Under the pieces are notes generated by a model. The model saw nothing but the letters and a program-made list of their open reading frames with translations, was not told the origin of the DNA and did not search any database. From Sambucus nigra (taxonomy: Eukaryota > Streptophyta > Magnoliopsida > Dipsacales > Adoxaceae), in assembly GCA_949130495.1 (NCBI GenBank), contig OX422209.1, positions 693,146,757-693,210,756 of the forward strand: DNA of 64,000 nucleotides, written 5' to 3'. The position numbers were made by a program, and so were the translations under genes. Shown piece by piece: positions 42,190-53,699 of the stretch; the first letter of the stretch is position 1; every line of letters begins with the position of its first letter.

Positions 42190-45111
42190 TACACATTGTA
42201 AATGGGTAAATAAAAAGAAGAAGTAAAAAGGAAAAGGGCACAATGAAAGTTTGGAAAATAGGGCATACCTGAGCAGAAGGAGAAGTCACGGAAGTGGTCT
42301 TGGTGCTGGTAGGGTGCATAGATGAAAGCTGCAGGAAAATGCCAGTATACACAACTAAAGATGTAATTGAAAGATTAACAAATTGCATTAAATGGTAAAA
42401 AAAATAAGGAGATATCAAACCTCTTTAAAAAGGCCCCGAGAAGAAACAAGCATATAATTCATCTCCCGCTGAAAAGGTGTCAGCCGTAGTGGGGGAAGAG
42501 GAGAACTACTTGCCTCCATGGAAATGACCTGCAAAATATGAAAGAATACTTTTATTAGCAAATAAATTAATGAGGGGAAGAAAGAAAATCATATACATAA
42601 AATTTCTAACAAAGGGGAACACTTACAGCAGCAGGGCGCGTAGTCTAGCCATAAGAGAGAGGTCGGGTGGTGGAGCTAACTCCCCCAAGAGAATAGGATG
42701 CCTCATCATCACTGGAAGACTCTCTAGAGACTGATAATAAAGCATAAGCATCAATAGTTCCTTCGGTATGGAAACCCAAGCCGCCCATATCACCCGAAGA
42801 AGGACTATGGTCATCATAGGAACGGGTGTTTCCATAATCAACTAGTTCCTCTTCCATTGAAGGGGAGGTATATCCAGGAGGTGAAACTCTGAGATAATTA
42901 GTTCCACTAAGCAATGAATGTTGGGATATAGTACCTTCTGCGATGGGAATAGACGCGACTCGTGCCTCCTGGGAAGAAAGGCCAAATTCTCTGTAACCTT
43001 TCTCTTTCACAACTTGGTAGGTCTCCTCCACCTCGATATCATCAGTATCGGACCCTTGGTCCACCATGGAGGAGGAAACCATACCAACACAATTTCCTTT
43101 CTTCTTCTTTACAGCTCGGGTCCTCACAGGAGAAGAGGGAGGAAAAGCGGTAGTAGCAGCAATGAAATTAGATACATCTGTGTCAGGGTGCTTCCTTTTG
43201 TTTGTGGCAGAGGTGCTCACTTTCCCTCTGCTTTTTGATCGACTCCTAGACTTCACAGGGGGAAGCTTTGTCGGCAGATGCTGAAGTGACTCATCGAGAA
43301 GAGGCTTCACTAAAATGGGAATAGCGTGCTCCAAGGGTGGCTTGGGAGTGGTGTTGAGAAACCAAGGATCTTTCTGCGTCCGCCTGACCAAAAACTGGGC
43401 TTTGATATATTTAACCGGGTTAGTCTCATAAGGGGGACCAACTACACATTTTTGGATAAGATGGACCTGTCGCTACCAAAGTAGGAACCAGGATGGAGTA
43501 AACGAAGGATGATAATCATAGGGAGGCACGTAGAGGCCCCCCAGACCGCTGACTCTACAAAACAGTCTCTGGAGAGTGAAGCTGGTGCACACCTCTAAAA
43601 ATGCCTCAGAAGGATCTGTGTAGGTAGGAAGAGGACGGGAGTGAACTCCCTGATCATAGCCAAACTGTCGTCTTTCCCTCTCAAAATGAGCTCAGCACGC
43701 GAACCCAACTCGTTCCAAAAAGGGAGGTGGCATGCTAAAAGCATCGTCACCACATTAATATGAGGACATGTGGAAACAGACCCCATTGCTGAAGGGGAAT
43801 AGAAAGTCCCGCCATCACCAGAGAAAGAAAGCCAGCTGAAAGTTCCCTCAGGGCGCTTAGTATAAGGACGAAACTCAAACTCCTCAATATCATCAATTAA
43901 TATTCCCAATGATTTCTTAGGGATTTTCTTGTTCCATCGGAGAAGCCGCGCAGCACCGCTATGACAGGCATGATCCCCTGAAGTAAAGTGGGGGAAATAC
44001 TCAAATAAAAAGGCCATTAAGAGAGCGGCATTTGCAAAATTAGCAACATCATACCAATCGCAAGACCTTTCTACATCTATATGTTCTCGGTCCATCCAGG
44101 TGTAAAGGGAACCCAAAGTCAAGGCAGCTATAGGTATTAACCTATCGCGAGATAATCGTACAACCAATTTAAAAAGAAGTTCACGAGGAGAATATTTGGG
44201 CTTACCTCGCAGAAGGAACCGAGTCAGAAATATAACTAAGAAAGTGGCTACATGTGAAGGAGAGTGGAGCTTGGGGCCATCCTGGGTCCTGGGGGCTGCG
44301 CGGGAAGTCTTCCCCCTCGTCCACCGCTCGAAATCTCTGAACCAGTACCTTTTCCATTTGGCAAAGGAATGCTTGGAATGACCAGTTATATTTATAGCTA
44401 TATATTTCGAGCACTCCTCGAGACCTGACTGTAGCTCCACTACCATCTCCTGCTCTAAAGGATCCTCGTAGTCAACAGAAAAGACTTGTTGCCCGAAGAA
44501 AGGAAGAGGGTACAATTCACATACATCCTCTAGGGTGATGGTAAATTTGTCCCAACCTGTGACGAAGGTGTGAGACTCCATACTCCACCGAGACAGTAAA
44601 AGACTGAGCGAAAAAATATTCTTAGACATTGTGCAGGACTTCAGACTAACGATGGAGGTAAAAATAACCACTACCCTAAGAATAGCTACATAATCAGGAA
44701 CGCTCAAAACATAGTCGACCCAGCTATACCACTCCTCCGTGGCACCCCCCCAGTTTTAACTTCAGCATTGGAATATGGAAAATTACCGCGGTCGACTCGG
44801 ACTCAGAGGATAGAGTCTGGAGAAATAGTAGGGGGATCGACAGACTCACTTAACCCCACATGAGGGCGCTTGAGAACAGTGTCAGAAATGTTTTCCTCAA
44901 ATTCGGAAAGAGAAACCATAAAGTTGTCGGTGGGACCAAAAAAAGGAGCACGGCGATAAATACCAAAGTCCCGCCCTTGGCGAATGCGCATACAGTCCTT
45001 CCATGCCTGAGAAGAGGATGACGTAGTTGAAGAACTACCAAGATCCATTGGCTCAAGAAAAGAACTCATCCTGGTAGAGACTCCGAGTGAGGGATCCTGG
45101 GTGTCCCCCAC
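42190..45111 (-). pseudogene. Antisense PMD-type gene of element B
   Basis: Homologue of the C antisense gene. From right: RQGRDFGIYRRAPFFGPTDNF (about 44990-44930; C has RQEQLRFYRRSPIFGEGDDF), then the PMD-like part with WDKFTITLEDVCELYPL (about 44560) and LGSLYTWMDREHIDVERS (about 44115), then a Lys/Ser-rich linker to 42645. Splicing is predicted: intron 42529-42626, exon 42528-42421 (36 codons, ends GAG), intron 42329-42420, exon 42328-42269 (20 codons, ends CAG), donor GTATGC at 42268; the downstream exons are deleted near 42180. At least three frameshifts or stops occur in the first exon (near 44750, 43595-43400). Confidence 0.7.
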
Positions 45112-46335
45112 CGCAAAAAAAGAAGTGGAAGTGGCAACCCCTGTTAAAACACCAAACTACGAGGAACCTCTCGTCAGCAGCATACTCTCCATAATGCCAA
45201 CAGTTGGCGAGACACACTGGGTCGTAGAACCCTCGACGTGAAAAGAGGTCTAGACCCCCCCACCTGAAACAAATTACAAATTTCACATTTCCCCAAACAC
45301 AACATGACCAGTCGAGGAAACCCCCATATTTAGCGCAAAGCGTGAAGAACCAACACCAACATTAACAAAGGTCGAGACACTCCCTTCCAATATAGTTGAG
45401 GTCGAGACACTCTCGGATGAAAAGTTGATGTGCGAGGAAACCTCATAAAAAGTTTCTCTTTGGCAGGAGCCCAAATAATACAAATCTCCAACATAAAAAT
45501 CGCGTGTAGAGCCTGTAGCAGAAGAGGAAATCACTAGTGAATATGTTCGCGAGGTAACCGCAGCTAGCAGCGCGTCCCCCATAACAGCAGCACTCAAGGA
45601 ACTCACTCGCGAGGAACCCTCATTAATTTATGATTGATTAGTGGAAACAACAAGCGGCGAGGGACCCTCGGGTTCAATTTCAACACCCGAGGAATCATCA
45701 ACAACACCTTGGGTCGAGATACCACCAGCCGCCAATAATGGATTTTATAAGGGACCCTCGTTTATGTGACACGAGGAACCAATACCAGCATAAGTGGGAG
45801 TCGAGACACCCTTAGAGGTAAAACCGACATGCAAAGAACCCCAGGAAGAATTGACCATTTGCGATAAATCCCCCTTATCATAGCTGGCAGCAGACCCCCC
45901 ATTGATAGGTTTCGAGGCACCCAAAGCAGAAAAATCAAATGGCGAGGAACCCTTAATAATACTTGCAATCACCGAGACACCCCCATCCATAAATGATTGA
46001 TTCGACGAGGAACCCTCCATATCTAGGGCAACGCGCGAGGAGCCACTGCCAATGCTAGCATATGTCGAGATACCCTTAAAGGAGAAATCGTTGTACAAGG
46101 AATCTCCAGAAAAATTGATCACTTACGAGAGACCCTCGTGCGTAGAAGCAGCATGCGAGGTACCCTCTCCTCCTATAATTAATGACGAGGGACCACCATC
46201 ATCTTTATCCCCACACTTGAAATCATTCCAAGCGAAAACCCTCACCTCAAACACATTACCAATTAAAAGACTACTGACCGCTGAAAGAAGATTAATGGAT
46301 GTCTCGAAGACAGAACCACCATGAGTGGTAGCCAT
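45112..46335 (-). pseudogene. In-frame Gly/Ser repeat extension of the B antisense gene
   Basis: Beginning at an ATG at 46335 (MATTHGGSVFETS), one minus-strand frame runs to 44803, in phase with the conserved PMD N terminus, interrupted by about eight stops (for example 46123, 45745, 45613, 45283). The translation repeats loosely a Gly-Val/Ser-Ser motif every 10-14 residues: EGSSRVS, GVSTFVNVGVGSSR, GISTYASIGSGSSRVALDM, GVSTPTYAGIGSS, LGVSTRM. On the DNA this appears as recurrent CGAGGAACCCTC-like and CGAGACACCC-like words. Element C has no counterpart. It may be an N-terminal low-complexity domain or an expanded minisatellite that happens to keep frame. Confidence 0.6.
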
Positions 46336-46848
46336 GGAGTCGGTATTAGACGGTAATGGTGAAGATAGAAAAAGTTAAGTGGGGATCGACCCTATCATAA
46401 TAGGAAGTAAGCCGTCGGTGATATGGGAAGAAACGTCTGAAGTTGTAGAGTCCATTAATGGTGGATTTGGTTTAAATATAAAAAAAAAATTTGGGTGCTA
46501 TGGTGTTTAAATTTTTTCCTCTCACTTTCTCTCACTACAAATTTAAAGACTCTCTATGAAGGTTTTGAAGAAGATGATAGAGTTTAAGAAACGGGCATTA
46601 TTATTTTTACACTAAAGTGGGAAAACGTGCAAGAAGGTAAAAACGTTATAACATTTTTCCCCCAAATGATAAGATGATAGTTCCCACACTGACGTGTGGG
46701 TTCTCGAAAATAAAAAACCTCGGATGAAGGGACACTGCATTTAATGATCCTAGGGTCCCTCTAAAAAATAATAACAAAAAAAAACTGTCGAAATTGACTT
46801 TATGGCGTACAAAGTTTTTTTGGTCTACCCAACCCAACTTTTTTTGCA
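46336..46848. other. 3' UTR of element B
   Basis: AT-rich, no coding signal; it holds the upstream region of the antisense gene. Confidence 0.5.
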
Positions 46849-46859
46849 CGAGGGGCTAA
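46849..46859 (+). promoter_or_regulatory. Polypurine tract, element B
   Basis: CGAGGGGCTAA directly before TGTAGAAGGG, matching the CACGAGGGGGCAAATGTAG arrangement of element C. This sets the 3' LTR start at 46860. Confidence 0.75.
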
Positions 46860-46929
46860 TGTAGAAGGGAGTCTATCTAAAAAAAAGAATTAAAATACTT
46901 TTTTGGAGATATTCAGAGAACCCAATGTA

Positions 46930-47940
46930 GGCCACTCCACCTAGGGCCACTGCAGAAGTCCAGGATTGAGAAGGGCCGCCACAAGGGTCACAACAGAAAT
47001 GACATTCGTAAAGTGCCACCGCAAGGGTCACTGCGGAAATGACATTTGAGAAGTACCGCGTAAGGGCCACTGCAGAAGTCCAGGATTGAGAAAGGTCATC
47101 GGAAGGGTCACTGCAGAAATGAAATCCGTGAAGTGCCTCCGCAAGGGTCACTGTGGAAATGACATTTGAGAAGTACCGCGTAAGGGCCACTGCAGAAGCC
47201 CAGGATTGAGAAGGGCCATCGCAAGGGTCACTGCAGAAATGACATTCGTGAAGAGCCACCGCAAGGGTCACTTCGGAAATGACATTTGAGAAGTACCACG
47301 TAAGGGCCACTGCAAGAGTCCAGGATTAATAAGTGTCGTCGTAAGGGTCACAGCGAAAATGACATTCGAGAAGTGCCACCGCAAGGGTCACTACAGAAAT
47401 GAGATTCGAGAAGTGCCATCGCAAGGGTCACTGCAAAAATGACATTCGAGTAGTGACCTGCAAGGACCACGACAGAAGTCCAAGGTTGAGAAGGGCCGCC
47501 GCAAGGGTCACTTCAGAAATGACATTTGAGAAGTACCCGGTAAGGGCCACCGCAGAAGTCCAAGATTGAGAAGGTCCGCCATAAGGGTCACTCCAGAAAT
47601 GACATCCGAGAAGTGTCACCGCAAGGGTCATTATGAAAATGACATTTGAGAAGTGCCCCACAAGGGCCACTGCAGAAGCCCAAGATTGATAAGTACCATT
47701 GCAAGGGTCACTACATAAATGACATTCGAGAAGTGCCACCGCAAAGGTCACTGTAGAAATGACATTTGAAGTACCTCGTAAGGGCTACTGCATAAGTCCA
47801 AGATTGAGAAGGTCCACCGTAAGGGTTACTGCAAAAATGAAATTCGAGAAGTGCTGCCATAAGGGTCACTGCAGAGATGACATTTGAAGAAGTACCCCAC
47901 AAGGGCCACTGCAGAAATGATGTTTAAAAAGGAACCCCCC
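46930..47940 (+). repeat. 40-bp minisatellite with 120-bp higher-order period, B LTR
   Basis: Marker CAGGATT/CAAGATT occurs at 46961, 47081, 47201, 47321, 47481, 47561, 47681 and 47799: mostly 120 bp, with 160 and 80 exceptions. The basic unit is 40 bp (AAGGGTCACTGCAGAAATGA plus 20 more), and three variant units make the 120-bp repeat. Confidence 0.9.
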
Positions 47941-48672
47941 ACTAGGGTGCGTCAATAACATAAACTTACATGGGAGAAGGGACCTGCAAAGTCCTTCCCC
48001 CCGTAGCTCCCAGAAAACCAGGTTAAGATGATGGGGTGTCTACCATAAACAACTCCTCATCATTAAAAAAAAAAACAGAATTACTAACACTTATTTTCTT
48101 GTACAGGTTGCCTAGTTGAGCCAGTAAGGCTAAAGTAGGCCAGTTTGGACCTCCTGGGAGTTTTGGCTTGGCGGCTGAGGGACAAGGTATGTTGAGCAAT
48201 CCCAACCACTTAACACTATAGGATTGAGAGAATACTAGTAGGAAGACCCAACAATCACTAAAGACTACACACACGTCACACTTGGTCACAAGTGAAGTGA
48301 GGCCAAAGAGCTGGCTACTCACAAGGAATAAACTCTTTATAAAAAATGATTTTTCCAAAAGAGAGGGTCCTCGAGATCCCTCTTAAGAAAAACAACTATT
48401 TTAGAAGAGAGGGTTCTTAAGTCCCCCTCTCTCAAGATTTGCGAAATTGCATGCCAAGTTACCTTTTCAAAAGATAATTACCAAATCAGATATCTTATCT
48501 TCAGTAGGAGACATATGTGCTTTTTGACTTTGGTTGACGCCAGGTGGTGCCTGTAGAAGGGGACAGACAGGGCTGCCTGCAAGTAGGGACAAATGGTACA
48601 CTATAGACATTGTTCCCCAACAACCCTCTCAATTTTGGTGCCCAAAAATGCCAACTCAGCCATGATGCCCAA

Positions 48673-48682
48673 GTATAAATAG
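48673..48682 (+). promoter_or_regulatory. LTR TATA box, element B 3' LTR
   Basis: GTATAAATAG, same as in the 5' copy at 22081. Confidence 0.75.
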
Positions 48683-49044
48683 ACCTCTGGGCAAGGTCAA
48701 TAAAAAGACACAATTGAAATTTCACTGTTGCTCTGCCAAAACCACACCAGACCTACCTAGTATTATCTCCGTGCTCATTCTCTTAGTGTTGAGTGCCTTA
48801 TTCTTTCATTCCCCATTGACAACCTTCATTTTCAGGTGTTTCCTTTGGGAAAATTACTATTTTTGCTGTGAAAGTTTATCTTCTTGCAGGGAGTGAGTTG
48901 AATCTTGAGTTCCATTGTTACCAGAAGGTGAAGTTTTCTTGAGAAGTTGCACCAGAAGACCTTGCAGGTAGTGTCCATTGGAGTGGGTCACACCTCACCC
49001 CTTTCCAGATATTCATAGACACCAGTCTCACTACCCTCCTACAC

Positions 49045-49847
49045 AAAGGTAGCTGGAAATTACTAATATTTGATAGAAGCGATTGATTATTTCTTGAAGT
49101 GGGTGGAGGCCGAGGTTATGATATCCACCACGGAGGTCAAAAAGTTTGAATTTATTTGGAGGAACATTATCTGCCGATATGGTATCCCCCACACAATAAT
49201 ATTAAATAAGAGTAAACAGTTCAATAATAAGTCATTGGAAGCTTACTGCACGAGGGTCGGCATAAAACTATTTTTCTCTGCTCGTGGCCGACCCCAAGCT
49301 AATGGTCAAACAAAAGTCATAAATAGGACGATACTCGATGGGATAAAGAAGAACCTAGAAGATTCCAAGGGAAAATATACTGAAGAACTAAGGGAAAATA
49401 TAGGACGACAAGAGGATGCCGACCGGCGAGACTCCATTTATGTTGGCGTACGGGTTCGAGGCAATCATCCCTATTGAGCTTCGACTTCCCATCCATAGAT
49501 GCTAGACTTATGATCCGGAGTCCAATGTAGAAGGGATAAGGTTGGTCCTGGACTTTATTGAAGAAAAAAGAGTGGATGATGTGGTCAGGTCATCAACTTA
49601 TCAACAAAGAGCCATAAGGTTTTACAATAAAAGGGTGAAGATTAGATCGATAGCCGTGGGGGATTATGTTTTGAAAAAGGTTTGGAAAAAACCTAACAAG
49701 CTTCATCCAAGTTGGCATGGACCATAAATATTAACAAAAGAGGTTGTGCCAGGAACATTCATGTTGAAAAACCTTGAAGGTGAGCCCTTCTCCAACCCTT
49801 GGGATGCAGACCATTTAAAGAGATATTATCAATATTCATTTGCATAG
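49045..49847 (+). pseudogene. pol: Integrase fragment of element D
   Basis: Begins within the core just after the first catalytic Asp region and runs in one open frame to about 49477. The IDYFLKWVEAE block matches A. The second catalytic position reads ILNKSKQF where A has ISDNETKF, so the Asp is lost (Asn-Lys). The third reads ANGQTKVIN, with Lys where A has Glu. After a frame change the C-terminal part (RAIRFYNKRVKIRS, LHPSWHGP, ending LKRYYQ) continues to TAG 49845. Clearly inactive. The left edge is the 3' LTR of B. Confidence 0.85.
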
Positions 49848-50039
49848 AGATCGAAGTTTTTCTTATAAGATCATTGTATTTACATTTTGATTTCATAGGT
49901 ACGAACATATCAATGTAACAGATGTAAGGAATCAATGAAAAATTCAAGTGTTGACTCATATTTGTTCTGCTTTGAACTAAATAAACTAAACAACATCATT
50001 TTATGGTGAATTAGTTTGTGAAACATTATTTTATGGCGA

Positions 50040-50880
50040 AATCAAGTTATAACTTATTATCGGGGATATGGGAGTGTATAAGGAGTCTTGTATCCTTACA
50101 TCCTCCCAATAACGCTGACAAAGGGATCAACATTATTTTATAATGAAATCAAGTTATAACTCACTCTCGGTGATACAAGAGTGTATAAGGAGTCTCGTCT
50201 CCTTATATCCTCCCAATAATGCCGAGAGAGGGATCAACGTCATCATATAGTGAAATCAAGTTATAACTCACTATCGATAATATGAGAGTGTATAAGGAGT
50301 ATTGTCTCCGTATATCCTCCCAATAATGTCGAGAGACGGATCAACGTCATCACATCACTTATGTGATGAACACAAAATTAAAAATCATTTTATATGGTTA
50401 TGCAACACCATTTAATGGTGAGATCAAGTTATAACTCCCTCTCAGAGATATAAGAGTGTATAAGGAGTCTCGTCTCCTTATATCCTCCCAATAACGTCGA
50501 GAGGGGTATCAATGTCATTACATCACCTATGTCGTGAAAGCAAAATTAAAAATCATTTTATATGTTTGTGCAATACCATTTCATGGTGAAATTAAGTTAT
50601 AACTCACTCTCAGCGACGCGAGAGTGTATAAGGAGTATCTCCCCCTAATATCCGCCCAATAATGCCCAGAGGAAGATCAACGTCATAACATTACTTATGT
50701 GGTGACCACAAATTTAAAAACCATTTTTTATAGTTGTGCAACACCATTTCATGGTGAAATAAACTTATAACTCACTCTTGGCGATACGAGAGTGTGTGAG
50801 GAGTCTCATCTCCTTCACACTCTCCCAATAACGCCGAGAGAAGAGGTTAATATTATAGCATCACCTATAATGGTGATTGT
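50040..50880 (+). repeat. 107/168-bp minisatellite of element D
   Basis: AAGTTATAACT marker at 50044, 50151, 50258, 50426, 50594 and about 50763: three steps near 107 bp or less, then 168 bp, the longer unit containing about 61 extra bases with a CACCATTT...ATGGTG part. Units contain dyads such as CTCTCG...CGAGAG and TAAGGAG...CTCCTTA. Confidence 0.9.
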
Positions 50881-51097
50881 TTCATCATTAGGGGTCAAAT
50901 TGTTGGGATAAAATTGCAGTGACAAGCCGAATACTCAAAACATCATTCAATGGCGATAGAAATCAAAATGCAGACACTACAATTATTAACATAAAGCCAT
51001 TCACAGAAAAAATATGACTTGGACATAAGGTGAATCAAGTGTTAGTTTTATAAAAAAAAATCAAAGTACGAGATACGAGGCATAAAAGGAGGAACAT
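50881..51097. other. Element D sequence left of element E
   Basis: AT-rich, no gene; corresponds to the interval before the antisense gene in element A. Confidence 0.4.
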
Positions 51098-52426
51098 TGA
51101 GAATGAAAAATAATTACAAAGGGTAACTTAAAAAAATGCAATACCAATTTTAAATGAGGAAACGAATATAAAATTAATTTTATCTTTTTATCCTACACAT
51201 GCATCTATGGTGATAAAACAAATAAATCAAACCATGTAAATATGACAAGGACAAGTTTCAGGAAAAAAACCTTTCGGGGAAAACCTTTATTTCACTATAT
51301 AACGTAAATCGAAACTTACAAATTACACAATGAATATTCCATAGAAAAATCACATAGACCGCAACCTAAAATTAGAAATGATTCCCTCGAGAATCACAAT
51401 GAACTGTAACCATCCGCCAGGCTCAGCCTTCATCTTCAGCAGTAAATCCCCGCATGTATCACAAATCAGCAATGGAGTGCCTCTCAACCAAGGTATATAC
51501 AAGCGATACAAAAATTTCTAAGGTTTAAACTAATTCACAAGAACAATATTCAAGGATAATTTTTGTGAATTAAAGAAGTGTTTTGGAAAAACAAAAACTT
51601 GAAGAACTTTTGTTGTTGATATGCAGTAACATTTTTGTAAAATTCTTAAAACAATCTGATTTACGAAACAAGTTTATATAAAAAATTGAGCCAGCGGGGT
51701 CGTTGGAACGACTTTGTGATGTCGTTTGAACGGAAATATCATGTCGTTAGAATGACTTTCAATGTTATTTGAATGACGGTAGGATGTCATTTGAACAACA
51801 GAGCCTTGTCGTTTGAACGACAGAAATGCCAAAAACTTCATTTTTTAAACTCGGCATATAGGTATAAAAAATAACATATTTTTTTTAAAGTAAAAGCCCT
51901 GTTTGTCTTTTTGATAAAAATTAAGCATCCCAAATATGATTCTATGAATTAATTCAAACTATAAATCGTTTTAAACCTTTTGGGATGCTGGGAAGTCTTC
52001 AAACTTGGAGATGCTTTGTTTGGTTTGTCTTGATGGTGCGTGACGATTTGTAACGAGATACGCCAAACTAGCCTAAAGCTATGCTATGAAAAATCCTAGA
52101 AAAATTATTGTTTTAAATCTCGCCCTTTGGTTATTTAGGTACAAAACAAAAAAACTGGACGAACATCAAATTAAAATCAAAATCTCCCATTACAAAGATA
52201 TTAATACCCTTTCTAACCCTAGAATGGAATGACATAAGATTATTTGTCTTCAAACTTCAAGTTCTTCCCTTTTAAAATTTGTCTTCAGCCATGTGTCTTT
52301 AAATTTTGCTTTAAGTACCTACACACACTCGACAAAAACATATACCCTCATGATGCATCTAGTTTGAAACAAAATATGATTCATAAATAAATACTCCCCT
52401 ATAATTCAAACTCATCAAAAACTCCA
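51098..52426 (-). repeat. 3' LTR of element E
   Basis: About 1.33 kb. Plus-strand left end TGAGAATG, right end ...ACTCCA before the reverse-complement PPT. It shares about 650 bp with the right-hand copy at 54694-55355 and with fragment F. It contains six 22-bp units with GTCGTTTGAACGAC-like cores at 51699-51822. Confidence 0.7.
51699..51822. repeat. 22-bp palindromic tandem repeats in E LTR
   Basis: Six variants of GTCGTTTGAACGAC starting near 51699, 51721, 51743, 51764, 51786 and 51809. GTCGTT and AACGAC are reverse complements around a two-base centre. They also occur at 55302-55355 and 60225-60460. Confidence 0.85.
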
Positions 52427-53699
52427 TTTTAATTTTTTTATCCCCTTTTATTTTTATCGAAATAGACAAATATACAAAGAAGTAAAAACAATATACAATA
52501 AGTGCTACGCATAGCGACGAAGAAAAGATATCATCACAAAAGATGTAAATGAAGTATGTGTAATTATCATCTCAAAGGAAAACACAACCAACTATTTTTG
52601 AAATTTTTTCAACTTTTAAAAAAAAATGCAAATTTCACAGATACAATAAACATACCATATATAATATATGCAAAATATATCAAAGAAATTCGACACACAT
52701 ATATAGGTATAAATGACCACACAATAAGACACAAAATACATAAGCTTTACACACTAGCATAATATCGATGTGTCCAAATGCGTGGAATAAAATGAATGGG
52801 TGTAAACTAGAAACAAAAGAATTATAATCCAAACACTCAAATATGTTCAAAAAGTTCTAATTGATCGCAAAACTTTATCAAACTAAGGTTTAACCTTAAG
52901 TGACAAATAAAGTTAAACTTAATGAACAAAACAAACACAATGCAGAGAAATCTAGAATTTTAATGATTCTATAAATCAATAGTGTCATGACAAAATAAGG
53001 TTAACTAGGATACATTGTCATTGTCCAAACGCGTTGATATTTCCATCGAAACTCCCTAAAAATATTTATTTTCTTAACTTTTGAATGAATACATCAACCT
53101 AAACAAATTTGGTCCCTATTTGTCATATTATTATTTTTATTGCCATAATTATTTCTTGGGCCCTTTTAAACGGTGGATTTTACGATGAGATTATTATTGT
53201 TTCGTAGCCCTTGTCCATGCACTCATCATTTTTTCAATATTAACCAAATCCTCACGAGTAATGGTTCTTACATACACAAATCTTCCATAGGCAAATAAAA
53301 ATGTATATGACAAGATTGATAGGAGAACATCTCACCAAACTCAAATGTACATGTGAAGTCAAAATCCAACAAGCTCGTGCATGTGTGTGTATAGGCATAT
53401 ACAAAGTTGAATCCATTAAGTAAATCAAGTTCGAAACGACTCCATAAACATGGTTAAGATCGATCTAACCATCTAAAGTCATAACCAAATGTCCTATCCA
53501 CATGAAAATTTCATAATGAATTTGGGTTCAAACACAACAATATGCCACACAAAATGTATAAAACTAAAATACACAAAAAACCGAATATTTTTGAATTTTT
53601 TAAAAATATTTTTCAAAAATAAAATCTTTTTGTATTTTTCAAATATGGCTCAATAAAAGAAAAATATAATACAAAAGATATAAAAGTTATAACACTAGC

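Larger units (their letters stand above)
21378..49044 (+). mobile_element. Element B: Tat-lineage gypsy, split by C
   Basis: Parts: truncated 5' LTR (21378-22451), PBS, gag up to 23845, element C (23846-38482), the rest of gag and pol (38483-42180), antisense gene (42190-46335), PPT and full 3' LTR (46860-49044). Without C the element is about 13 kb. The 5' LTR lacks its first 1.1 kb. The 3' end lies inside the integrase of element D; the left flank is the antisense gene of A, so the flanks do not form a target duplication. Confidence 0.85.
46860..49044 (+). repeat. 3' LTR of element B, full length
   Basis: 2185 bp, TGTAG...CTACA. The first 1.1 kb holds the 40/120-bp repeat array, absent from the truncated 5' LTR; the last 1074 bp match 21378-22451. 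TATA GTATAAATAG at 48673-48682. It is followed by CAAAG and integrase sequence of element D. Confidence 0.8.

Noticed and set aside
46873..47902. Minus-strand frames of up to 145 codons with repeated Ser-Asn-Val-Ile-Ser-like units
   Set aside because: By-product of the 40/120-bp LTR minisatellite. A 120-bp unit is a multiple of three, so any frame without a stop stays open.
47971..47980. B LTR starting at TGGGAG (47971) instead of TGTAG (46860)
   Set aside because: No polypurine tract lies before 47971, while a clear one precedes 46860 with the same TGTAG start as element C. Still possible if B's LTR family was shorter.
21378..49044. B as a simple insertion in A
   Set aside because: Left flank is the A antisense gene and right flank is integrase in another element; the flanks cannot form one target site, so a deletion or recombination is needed.
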